From Nannocystis exedens (GTDB taxonomy: Bacteria > Myxococcota_A > Polyangia > Polyangiales > Polyangiaceae), in assembly GCA_945865595.1 (NCBI GenBank), contig CAMBEV010000002.1, positions 1 to 42,834 of the forward strand: a DNA stretch of 42,834 nucleotides. The letters run 5' to 3'. Below the pieces are notes generated by a model that did not search any database, was not told the DNA's origin, and worked only from the letters and a program-made list of their open reading frames with translations. How positions within the stretch are numbered: position 1 is the first letter of the stretch; each line of letters begins with the position of its first letter. Both the position numbers and the translations under genes were made by a program. This document shows positions 7,787 through 15,068 of this stretch, piece after piece.

Positions 7787-9715
7787 GTGCGCCCCTACAA
7801 AGCAGGTCTCACCGCCAAGTTGCGTTATCACTTCGACAACTACATGGCGTGGAGCGCCGCGGGTCGATTCCTGCTGGTCTTCGCGCTGGGCGTGGGCGCC
7901 TTAATCATGGGCGCCGTGCTCCTCAAGTTGTTGGCTCCGTCGTCTGACCCGGCTGCCAGTGCCTCGGAAGCGCTTTGGTGGTCTTGGGGCCGCGTCGCCG
8001 ATCCGGGTTCGGGCGCAGGCGATCAAGGCACCGGCGTCCGCATCGCTGAGATCATCACCACACTGTCAGGCGTCTTATTGTTCGCGTTGTTGATCGGTTT
8101 CGTCTCCGAGACCGTGCAGGAAAAGATCGGCAACCTTCGCAAGGGGAAAAGCCTCGTCGTCGAGCGCGATCACACGCTGATTCTAGGCTTCAACGATCGC
8201 GCGTTGCGCATCATCAGCGAGTTGGCTGAAGCGAACGAAAGCCGCGGGGACAGCTGCATCGTCATTCTGTCAGAGCAAGACAAGGAGACCGTCATCGACG
8301 CGTTGATCGGCGCGTTCGGGAAACCCAAGGTTCGAACGACGCGCATCGTCGTGCGTTATGGCTCGGCCTTCGTACCGAACGACCTGCGCAATGTTAGCGC
8401 CCACCAAGCACGCAGCATTGTGCTCTTGGCTGATGACGGCGAAAGTCAGGGCGACGTCCGTGTCGTCAAGTCTGTACTCGCGCTCACGCGCGGCCTGGGC
8501 ACACCCTTGCAGGGGCACGTGGTCGCCGAACTTTCCGACATCGACCACCGCGACGTACTCACGTCGCTCGAGTCCGAGCACCTTGAGATCGTCGTTGCGC
8601 GTGAATTTCTTGCGCGCCTTCTCGTGCAAACCGCGCGGCAAACCGGCCTCGCACAGGTCTACGCCATGCTGCTCTCGTTTGAGGGCGATGAGTTCTACTT
8701 GGTTGATGTTCCAGCCGTCTTCGTCGGTAAGACATTTGACGAAGCATGCCTGCAGGTCCCACAAGGGATCGTTGTCGGTTACGTTTCAAAAGAGCGTAAG
8801 GGGCAAGCGCACCATGTTTGGTTGAACCCACCGGGGGACACGGTTCTCTCAGTGGGCGACCGACTTGCGCTCTTGCTCGAAGACGATTCGGTAGCCATCG
8901 CACCGAGGCCGCTGACGGTGCAGGGCTCGTTACCCCAGTTTTCACTGCACCCCATTGTGCCGAAGCAAGAGCATATTTTGGTCCTCGGCTTTCACGACGA
9001 GCTTGGCAACATGCTGCTCGAACTGGACCATTACGTAGCCGTCGGCTCAAAGGTGACGATCGTTTCCTCGCTCGATCCGGCGATCATCGCGCGACGCCTT
9101 TCGCGATTCGTCAACCACCTGAATCATTTGAAGATCGAGAGCGTAGAAGGCGACCCCACGACCAAACGCGACATCGAGCCGCTTTGCGCGGGCGGCTTCG
9201 ACTCTGCGATCGTGCTCGCCGATGCCTCGGAGTCGCGCTCAACCGATGACACCGACGCTCGAACCCTCATGAGTGTCCTTCTCCTGCGAAGCCTTGCGAA
9301 GGGCGACCCGCGGATCATTTCGGAGATTCGCAACCCGCGGACTAAGGAATTGGCGACCGTCGCTGACGTGACCGATTTCGTCGTGTCCGACGAGCTCGTG
9401 AGTGGCCTCCTGGCGCAGGTGTCAGAGAACCGAGAGCTTTGCGCCCTTTGGGAAGACTTGTGCAGCGCCGACGGCAGCGAGATCTATTTGAAGCCTGCAT
9501 CGAAGTACATGGCACCGAGCGAGACCGTAACGTTCGCCGATCTGATGGCCCGAGCACGCGCGCGCAAAGAGATCGCTATTGGTTACACACTAGCCAAGCT
9601 CGAGCGGCATGCCGATAAGGCCTACGGCATCACGCTCAACCCACACGACAAAGAGTCGCCCCTGCCCATTTCGGTCGCAGATCGCGTCATTGTGATCGCC
9701 GAGGACGAACGATGA
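7787..9715 (+). CDS. CASTOR/POLLUX-like putative ion channel
   Basis: Two transmembrane segments (about 26-50 and 86-108) flank a pore loop reading EALWWSWGRVADPGSGAGD. This resembles the ADxGNHA-type filter region of the plant nuclear channels CASTOR and POLLUX/DMI1. Two cytoplasmic NAD-binding-like (RCK/TrkA-N) units follow, beginning near LILGFNDRAL and HILVLGFHDELGNML. The protein is probably a ligand-gated cation channel of the inner membrane; the ion is not known. I chose GTG 7787 (642 residues) because any earlier start would overlap the divergent deoA start. A conserved-looking KLRYHFDNYMAW segment begins ten residues in. The frame is open upstream to 7667. The stop overlaps the next gene by four bases (ATGA), implying translational coupling. 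Confidence 0.82.
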   Translation: MRPYKAGLTAKLRYHFDNYMAWSAAGRFLLVFALGVGALIMGAVLLKLLAPSSDPAASASEALWWSWGRVADPGSGAGDQGTGVRIAEIITTLSGVLLFALLIGFVSETVQEKIGNLRKGKSLVVERDHTLILGFNDRALRIISELAEANESRGDSCIVILSEQDKETVIDALIGAFGKPKVRTTRIVVRYGSAFVPNDLRNVSAHQARSIVLLADDGESQGDVRVVKSVLALTRGLGTPLQGHVVAELSDIDHRDVLTSLESEHLEIVVAREFLARLLVQTARQTGLAQVYAMLLSFEGDEFYLVDVPAVFVGKTFDEACLQVPQGIVVGYVSKERKGQAHHVWLNPPGDTVLSVGDRLALLLEDDSVAIAPRPLTVQGSLPQFSLHPIVPKQEHILVLGFHDELGNMLLELDHYVAVGSKVTIVSSLDPAIIARRLSRFVNHLNHLKIESVEGDPTTKRDIEPLCAGGFDSAIVLADASESRSTDDTDARTLMSVLLLRSLAKGDPRIISEIRNPRTKELATVADVTDFVVSDELVSGLLAQVSENRELCALWEDLCSADGSEIYLKPASKYMAPSETVTFADLMARARARKEIAIGYTLAKLERHADKAYGITLNPHDKESPLPISVADRVIVIAEDER

Positions 9716-10077
9716 GTCTCCTGGGCGATCCAGTGGCGCGAGGGTTGATCCATCTGGGCATCTCGACAGTGTCCATCCTTGTCATGGGCATGTTCACCCC
9801 GGGGATCAAGGTGCGGGGGCTGAGCGACGCCTTCATTTTTGCGCTGACGGTCGCCTTCATCAACGCGCTCTTTTGGCACTTCCTAAGGGGCGAACCGTTC
9901 ACGACCGTGCTTCTGGCTGGGCCAGGCTCCGTGTTGGGCAACGCGGTCTTGTTTTGGCTCACCGCGAAAGTTGTCGACGGCGTTAAAGTGTCAGGTTGCT
10001 TTACGGCTCTTCTGGCGGCGATCGGCGTGACCGTCATCAACGCGATCATTCGCTTCGGCCTCCATTTGTCATCCTGA
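9712..10077 (+). CDS. Small four-helix membrane protein, phage_holin_4_2 (PF04020) type
   Basis: The 121-residue protein is almost entirely hydrophobic with about four transmembrane segments. It contains the MFTPGIKVRG segment and the GNAVLFWLTAKVVDGVKVSG region typical of the PF04020 family of putative inner-membrane proteins. The holin name of this family does not establish a lytic role. Its start overlaps the stop of the channel gene as ATGA, so the two are co-translated and may work together, for instance as an accessory subunit (inference). Its stop codon lies inside a dispersed TCATCCTGAG repeat. Confidence 0.75.
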   Translation: MSLLGDPVARGLIHLGISTVSILVMGMFTPGIKVRGLSDAFIFALTVAFINALFWHFLRGEPFTTVLLAGPGSVLGNAVLFWLTAKVVDGVKVSGCFTALLAAIGVTVINAIIRFGLHLSS

Positions 10078-10118
10078 GCGCCCCCACGTTGTCATCCTGA
10101 GGCGAAGCCGAAGGACCC
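10067..10118. repeat. Two partial copies of a dispersed TCATCCTGAG-type repeat
   Basis: TTGTCATCCTGAGCG at 10067-10080 recurs at 10089-10100 as TTGTCATCCTGAG and then continues GCGAAGCCGAAGGACC. This resembles widespread intergenic repeats reading GTCATCCTGAGCGAAG. The first copy supplies the holin-like gene's stop. The second supplies the stop and the last codons of the cysteine cluster gene on the other strand. Confidence 0.6.
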
Positions 10119-10745
10119 CGGTGGTAGGCCGTCGTAGAGGTCCATCTCTTCTTCCCGCGCGTACATGCAAGATTCGCTACCGACTGGAAATGCGCGGCAC
10201 GCGTTCGGCCGCAGCTCGTAGATGTTGCAGCGGTTGTCCTCGGCCAAGTGTTTGCAGTCTCTGTTGCGAAGCAGGACAAGAACGACTTTGCCGTCAGCGC
10301 GGCGCTTGGCGTACGGGCGTCGCGAGAGCTCAGGTCGCGTTCGCTCGAAGCGCTCGTGGTCCTCGGGCTCGAGCACCACTTCATTGGCGCGACAGCACGA
10401 GCCGCACGCCATGCAATCAAAGTTCACCTGCCTCGTGGGCCCACCTAAGATCGAATCGCGTTCGGCGCGGCGTTTGACAACCCAGTGTTGCGCCTTCGGA
10501 ACGATGATCGATGCGAGTCCATCAAACGCACCACCTGCGATGATTTGGTAATGATTCTTTCCTAAATCGAGAATCGCCCAAAAGTGAAGATCGGTCTGGT
10601 CGTTCTTGGGCTCGGGCACGAGCAAGCGCGCGACCGTCTTACTCTCCCAGTACACGGAGTGTCCGCCCATGTTCGCCCATGCGGCGGCCTCACGCGGGAA
10701 TCGCGCTGCAAACGATCGCACCACCGGCCTGACCACCCTTGGCAT
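10092..10745 (-). CDS. YkgJ-family cysteine cluster protein
   Basis: The 217-residue protein carries the family's metal-binding cysteines: FDCMACGSCCRANEVVLEPEDHERF, then CKHL and NRCNIYELRPNACRAFP. The family is annotated as zinc- or iron-cluster-binding, and the substrate is unknown. About 110 residues precede the cluster, including a stretch reading HFWAILDLGKNHYQIIAGGAFDG that I do not recognise. The frame is open far upstream, but that part lies over the divergent oxidoreductase gene and is probably not coding, so I started at ATG 10745; a later Met is possible. The last residues (GSFGFASG) are translated from a dispersed repeat, so the native C-terminus may have been altered by it. Confidence 0.7.
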   Translation of the reverse strand: MPRVVRPVVRSFAARFPREAAAWANMGGHSVYWESKTVARLLVPEPKNDQTDLHFWAILDLGKNHYQIIAGGAFDGLASIIVPKAQHWVVKRRAERDSILGGPTRQVNFDCMACGSCCRANEVVLEPEDHERFERTRPELSRRPYAKRRADGKVVLVLLRNRDCKHLAEDNRCNIYELRPNACRAFPVGSESCMYAREEEMDLYDGLPPGSFGFASG

Positions 10746-10802
10746 GACGGAAGCACATCGAACGATCGCCCGCGCATTGCAAGTAGAAGTACCCTTCGCT
10801 GC

Positions 10803-11787
10803 ATGCGCGCCATCGTCATTGCCAGTCCAACGGGATTCGAAGGCCTCGAAGTCCGCAACGTTGCTCTCCCGGTTCCAGGCAAGGGCGAGGTTCGCGTTGA
10901 GGTGCGTGCGACCGCGGTCAACCGCGCTGATCTCATTCAAACGCTCGGCCTCTATCCCGCGCCACCCGACTCCCCTGCCGACATCCCGGGTCTTGAGTAT
11001 GCGGGTGTCATCGGCGCCCTCGGCGAAGGCGTCACCGATTTTGCGCTCGGCGATCGCGTCTTCGGTCTTGCTGGCGGCGGCACGTACGCTGAGGCCGTCG
11101 TGGTCCACGCGCGCACGGTCACCCCCATGCCCAAGCGACTCACGTTCGTCGAGGCGGCATCGATGCCTGAAGCGTTCATCACGGCCTACGACGCGATGGT
11201 CACGCAGGGGGGGGCTGTCTGCCGGTGAGACTGTCCTCGTGCATGCCGTAGGCTCGGGGGTCGGCACGGCCGCTGCGCAGATTGCGAAAGCGATCGGCGC
11301 GAGATGCATCGGGACGGCACGATCTCAAGAGAAGCTTGCGCGTGCCGGAGTGCAGGGCGCCCTTGTGACAAACGGTCAATTTGCCGAACAAGTCATGACG
11401 TTAACGGACGGCAAGGGCGTAGACGTCGTGCTCGAACTTGTCGGAGGCAACTACGTGAGCGAAGACCTCAAGGTGCTGTCTTCCAAAGGTCGCCTCGTTC
11501 TTGTGGGCCTCTTGGCGGGCTCCAAGGCGGAGATCGATCTCGGCCTCATCCTTCGCAAACGCATCCACATCATGGGTACCGCTCTTCGAAGTCGGCCGCT
11601 CGAAGAGAAGATCGCCGTCGCGCGTACATTCGAACGGCACGTGGTCCCACTCATCGAAAGCGGCGTACTAAAGCCCATGATTGACCGCGTCATGCCGCTC
11701 GAGAACGCGCGCGAGGCACACGCCTACGTCGCCTCGAATCAGGGGTTCGGCAAGGTGGTGCTTGAAGTCAGACCGCATGAAGTCTGA
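10803..11787 (+). pseudogene. NAD(P)H:quinone oxidoreductase (zinc-type MDR), frameshifted
   Basis: The N-terminal half (MRAIVIASPTGFEGLEVRNV to AYDAMVTQGG) is in one frame. The C-terminal half (LSAGETVLVHAVGSGVGTAA to VRPHEV) is in another. They meet at a run of eight G at 11207-11214. With seven G the reading would be TQGGLSAGETVLVHA and one continuous protein of about 328 residues. The result is a quinone reductase/PIG3-like MDR enzyme with a GROES-like domain, then a Rossmann domain with VGSGVGTAA as nucleotide loop. As sequenced, translation ends at 11228. It may be a sequencing or assembly error, a true mutation, or slippage-controlled switching. It is divergent from the cysteine cluster gene, 57 bases apart. 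Confidence 0.85.
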
Positions 11788-11802
11788 ATGGTTTCGCAGA
11801 CT

Positions 11803-12597
11803 TCAATGGTTGCGTGCGTGCTCGAGACAGAGCGTGCGGCGAGGAGCGCACTTCTCACAGGCGCACACGCGAATGTCGGCGCCGTCGGTTTCGCTCGAGC
11901 CACAGATGGCGCACGTGCGCGATCCCATGCCTGAAGGTCGGACTTTGTCAGCCTCGGCGCGCATCGATTCTCGTCGCATCGACTGGGTGGCCATCCGCGA
12001 GCGCCCTCTAAAGAACGAAACCCAGTGCGCCGCAAAAAAGACAAGGTAATTGACTATACCTGCGAGCACCATCGCGCGATCGCCCCAGTCCCCACGAATG
12101 CACTGATAGATCGCGAGTCCAAGCCCGAGAAACCCGACCACCTTCATGGGCACAGGAATCAGGAAATAAAGGCGAATCTGCTCGTTCGGAAAGAGCGTGG
12201 CGAACGCGAAAAGAAACGACTCGAGCAACCAGAAGTTGGTCGCGGGCTGGCCCGTGACGATCGACGCGATCGACAAGAACGCCATTCCGCTGAAAAGAAA
12301 GAGGTTGAACCGAAATGCGCCCCACAGGTTGTTGAGCGTCGACAGCAGCCACCACTCAAACATCAACGCGAAGATGAACCACATGCCAAAGCTTGTCGGC
12401 ACGAAGACGTAACTAAACAAGCGCCACACCTGGCCCGCGCGAATCGCCCGCCAGTCGAAGAAGATGTACGCGAGCAGCTCCGGCCGCAAGGTTGACAGGA
12501 TGTAGGTGAGCAGCATGCCGCCCACCACAACTGCCGGCAGATTGGGAATCGCCAGGCCACCAAAGCGACGCTCAAGTCGAGCCAACAAACGATCCAT
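11803..12597 (-). CDS. Rhomboid-like membrane protein with C-terminal zinc ribbon
   Basis: The 264-residue product has about six transmembrane segments. The early WRLFSYVFVPTSFGMWFIFAL and following FEWWLLSTLNNLWGAFRFNLFLF resemble the WR-loop and TM2-TM3 region of rhomboid/Derlin-fold proteins. The GxSG catalytic serine motif expected in TM4 is absent (the region reads NFWLLESFLFAFATLFP), so it is probably an inactive rhomboid. The cytosolic tail carries Cys/His pairs: CAICG, CACEKC and CLEHARNH, a likely zinc ribbon. This combination suggests a membrane-anchored binding or chaperone role rather than proteolysis (inference). Function is unknown. It lies between the broken oxidoreductase (convergent) and the epimerase (same strand, 51 bases upstream). 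Confidence 0.6.
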   Translation of the reverse strand: MDRLLARLERRFGGLAIPNLPAVVVGGMLLTYILSTLRPELLAYIFFDWRAIRAGQVWRLFSYVFVPTSFGMWFIFALMFEWWLLSTLNNLWGAFRFNLFLFSGMAFLSIASIVTGQPATNFWLLESFLFAFATLFPNEQIRLYFLIPVPMKVVGFLGLGLAIYQCIRGDWGDRAMVLAGIVNYLVFFAAHWVSFFRGRSRMATQSMRRESMRAEADKVRPSGMGSRTCAICGSSETDGADIRVCACEKCAPRRTLCLEHARNH

Positions 12598-12648
12598 CTC
12601 CTACAGCGATTAACACGCGCCGGGCCGGCTGTCACCCGCGCGACGCAG

Positions 12649-13569
12649 TCAGCGGAGCGAGTTGACCAGCGCGCGCAAGCCTTCTTCGAGCCCCAGTTTC
12701 GCTTCGTAGCCAAGCTCGGTGCGGGCACGCGAAATGTCTGCAAGCGAGTGACGAATGTCGCCTACGCGACCGTCAGCGTACGAAGGCGTCAAGTCGCGGC
12801 CGACGATGCGCGAGAGTGCGACGAGCAATTCATTGAGCGTCGTGCGCGCACCGCAGCCCACATTAAACGCGCGCCCGCTCACGCCTGGCGTCGTGGCGGC
12901 ACGGATGTTGGCGTCAACGACATTGGCAATGAACACAAAGTCGCGCGACTGCTCTCCGTCGCCGAATACCGTGATCGGCTTTCCAGAGAGGGCGCGGTCG
13001 ACGAAAATGCTGATCACCCCCGAGTAGGGCGACTTGGGATCTTGCCGCGGACCAAACACGTTGAAGTACCGAAGCGAAACGGTCTCAACGCCGTAGAGTT
13101 GCGACCACGCGTGCAAGTAGTACTCGCCCGTGATCTTCTCCACGCCGTAAGGCGAAACGGGAAGCGGCGCCATCGTCTCCCTCTTCGGAAGCTCCGGATC
13201 CTCACCGTAGACGGCCGCCGAGCACGCGAAGACCACGCGACGCGTTTTTTCGGCGCGCGCCGCGTGCAGCACGTTGAGCGTGCCTTGAATGTTTACGTCG
13301 TGCGTCTCTTGGGGGTGCTCGACCGAGAACGGCACACTCACGACCGCGGCTTCATGAAAAATGACGTCGCAGCCCTTGGCAACCTCGCGCACGAGACTCG
13401 CATCGCGCACGTCGCCCACGATCAGCTCGGCGCCAGGGCACGGCACAAGGTTCTCGCGCTTGCCAGTTGACAAATTGTCAAGCACCTTGACTTCGTGCCC
13501 CTCGCGCAGAAGGCGCTCCGCGATGTGCGACCCAATGAACCCTGCCCCGCCTGTGATCAGTGCACGCAT
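12649..13569 (-). CDS. NAD-dependent sugar-nucleotide epimerase/dehydratase (extended SDR)
   Basis: The 306-residue protein has the extended-SDR layout: GGAGFIG nucleotide loop at residues 7-13, a catalytic YxxxK as YGVEK preceded by CSAAVYGE, and the SLRYFNVFGPRQ segment of UDP-hexose 4-epimerases and related enzymes. It probably converts a UDP-sugar (UDP-glucose/galactose or the N-acetyl forms) for surface polysaccharide. The substrate cannot be fixed from motifs alone. The AgmX-like gene lies just upstream on the same strand, 27 bases away, so the two may be cotranscribed without any evident functional link. Confidence 0.88.
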   Translation of the reverse strand: MRALITGGAGFIGSHIAERLLREGHEVKVLDNLSTGKRENLVPCPGAELIVGDVRDASLVREVAKGCDVIFHEAAVVSVPFSVEHPQETHDVNIQGTLNVLHAARAEKTRRVVFACSAAVYGEDPELPKRETMAPLPVSPYGVEKITGEYYLHAWSQLYGVETVSLRYFNVFGPRQDPKSPYSGVISIFVDRALSGKPITVFGDGEQSRDFVFIANVVDANIRAATTPGVSGRAFNVGCGARTTLNELLVALSRIVGRDLTPSYADGRVGDIRHSLADISRARTELGYEAKLGLEEGLRALVNSLR

Positions 13570-13596
13570 GGTTGAGCAGGGTATCGCGTAAACCAG

Positions 13597-14973
13597 CTAC
13601 GATTCGGCGGAAAACACGAGCGGATAGGTCACGGTCACGGTGCCTCCTTCGGGTGCAGCGAAGCTCAAGCTTCCGAAGCTGCGCACGACGCAAGAGATCA
13701 CGGAGGCGTCTCCGATGTCTGAACCGCCGTCTGCCGTCAGGCCCACGGCGCCTGTTCTGTCGATGATGAACCGTGTGGTCACCCGACCGCGCAGCAACGG
13801 GTTTGTGCGAAGGCCTGATTCGTAACAGGCGCGAAACCTTCCAAAGTTCTGACGCACAGTGCGCTGAATCACCTCCGCAGGCAGGTGACCGCCGTTGGCG
13901 CGAACGTCAGCTTCGCGAGGCCATTTCGCCTTCGGCACGTGGCCGCCCGCAATGTAGCCTCGACCTCCGATGTCGCCGCCCGGCCCGCCTGGACCGTTGC
14001 CGTCTTTGCCACGGTTATTGCCGAGCCCGCCGAAATCGCGAAGGCCAATTCCCTCCCCTTTGCCACCGCCACCCTCGGCGTTTCCGTCGAGCCCGAGACC
14101 ACCGTTGCCATTCGCGTCGTCAATTGTCTTACCGAACATGTTGCCGAGCGCGTTGCGTTCGTCACGCCCCTCAGCATCGGGCTTCGCCCACTCGGCTGCG
14201 GGCCCTCCGGTGGGTGCGTAGGCCGCGAGCATACCGATGAGACCAAAGTTGGCTGCCTCGCGGAGCTCTTGCGCGCGCAGTTGTGGATTGGGATTGTCGT
14301 GGCGTCCTTGCACCGCGTAACGGGTGTCGCGCGACGGTGCCGAGACCGTCCCCAGCTTTCCTGATGGACCTTTGGCTGCGAGGCCGTCCGTTCCGCTCGC
14401 AGTCTCACCTCCACTTTGCTCGATGGCGGTGTCCCTTTCGCGCTCGAGCTCTGCGTTCGCCGTGAGCATGCGTTGCATGCGGAGCACCTGGTCGCGGTCG
14501 ATCGCTTCGCTGTCTGCATCACCCATACTCCCAGAAAACGCTGACGCGCTGACGACGCCAAGGTGAAGCGCAAGCGACCCAAGCACGGTCACGCCAAAGA
14601 CGCCAAGGGCAGCAGTCGCAATCGGAGCGAGCAATCCGTCGTCGTTGCTTGTTCCCTCGATGAGTACTTCGAATCCCGATGCGAGCGGGAGCGTGCGCGT
14701 CTGCCCGATCGCGAGCGGGAGCATCTCTCCTGACTCGGAGAGCGCGTGCATCGCACCACCCACAACGCGAACCAGCTGAACGTCTGGCCCCACTTCGTCA
14801 ACTAAGTTACCTGCCATATTGTGGAGCGAAAAGTTCTCGCTCACGTCCCGCAGCGCGAGCGTCGCCGAACCCCATACGAGGCGAAGGAGGGCATTCGCAG
14901 CAGGCGAAGAGCACACAGAGGACGAGCGGGTAGACGACGGCGCGGCGAACACCGCTGCATGGGCAAGCGACAT
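13597..14973 (-). CDS. AgmX/PglI C-terminal domain protein, membrane-anchored
   Basis: A 458-residue protein characteristic of myxobacteria. An N-terminal ligand-like beta region (LVDEVGPDVQLVRVVGG to FEVLIEG) is followed by one transmembrane helix (APIATAALGVFGVTVLGSLA). Then come an Asp/Glu-rich segment and a long Gly/Asn-rich low-complexity stretch. The C-terminal domain reads VIQRTVRQNFGRFRACYESG, then LRGRVTTRFIIDRTGAV and FGSLSFAAPEGGTVTVTYPL, the TonB-like AgmX/PglI module named from gliding-motility proteins. It should span the inner membrane with the C-terminal domain in the periplasm. The start at 14973 is supported by GAGGAGAT upstream; the frame remains open to 15096. A perfect six-base hairpin (14985-14990 with 14997-15002) abuts that ribosome binding site. 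Confidence 0.82.
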   Translation of the reverse strand: MSLAHAAVFAAPSSTRSSSVCSSPAANALLRLVWGSATLALRDVSENFSLHNMAGNLVDEVGPDVQLVRVVGGAMHALSESGEMLPLAIGQTRTLPLASGFEVLIEGTSNDDGLLAPIATAALGVFGVTVLGSLALHLGVVSASAFSGSMGDADSEAIDRDQVLRMQRMLTANAELERERDTAIEQSGGETASGTDGLAAKGPSGKLGTVSAPSRDTRYAVQGRHDNPNPQLRAQELREAANFGLIGMLAAYAPTGGPAAEWAKPDAEGRDERNALGNMFGKTIDDANGNGGLGLDGNAEGGGGKGEGIGLRDFGGLGNNRGKDGNGPGGPGGDIGGRGYIAGGHVPKAKWPREADVRANGGHLPAEVIQRTVRQNFGRFRACYESGLRTNPLLRGRVTTRFIIDRTGAVGLTADGGSDIGDASVISCVVRSFGSLSFAAPEGGTVTVTYPLVFSAES

Positions 14974-15068
14974 GGCTATCTCCTCGAAGGCGTTCACCTT
15001 CGCGCATGGGGTTGTGCAAGAAGAGACAGCCCGTGCTCGCCGAAGTTTCCGAGACCGCGAGGATTTCT

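Noticed and set aside
9712-10077. Prophage holin marking a phage remnant
   Set aside because: Only the family name suggests phage. No endolysin or structural phage gene is near, and it is fused translationally to an ion channel gene.
10746-11309. Upstream extension of the cysteine cluster gene to 405 residues
   Set aside because: The extra N-terminus lies over the oxidoreductase gene on the other strand and has no recognisable content. Homologs need only the part from about 10745.
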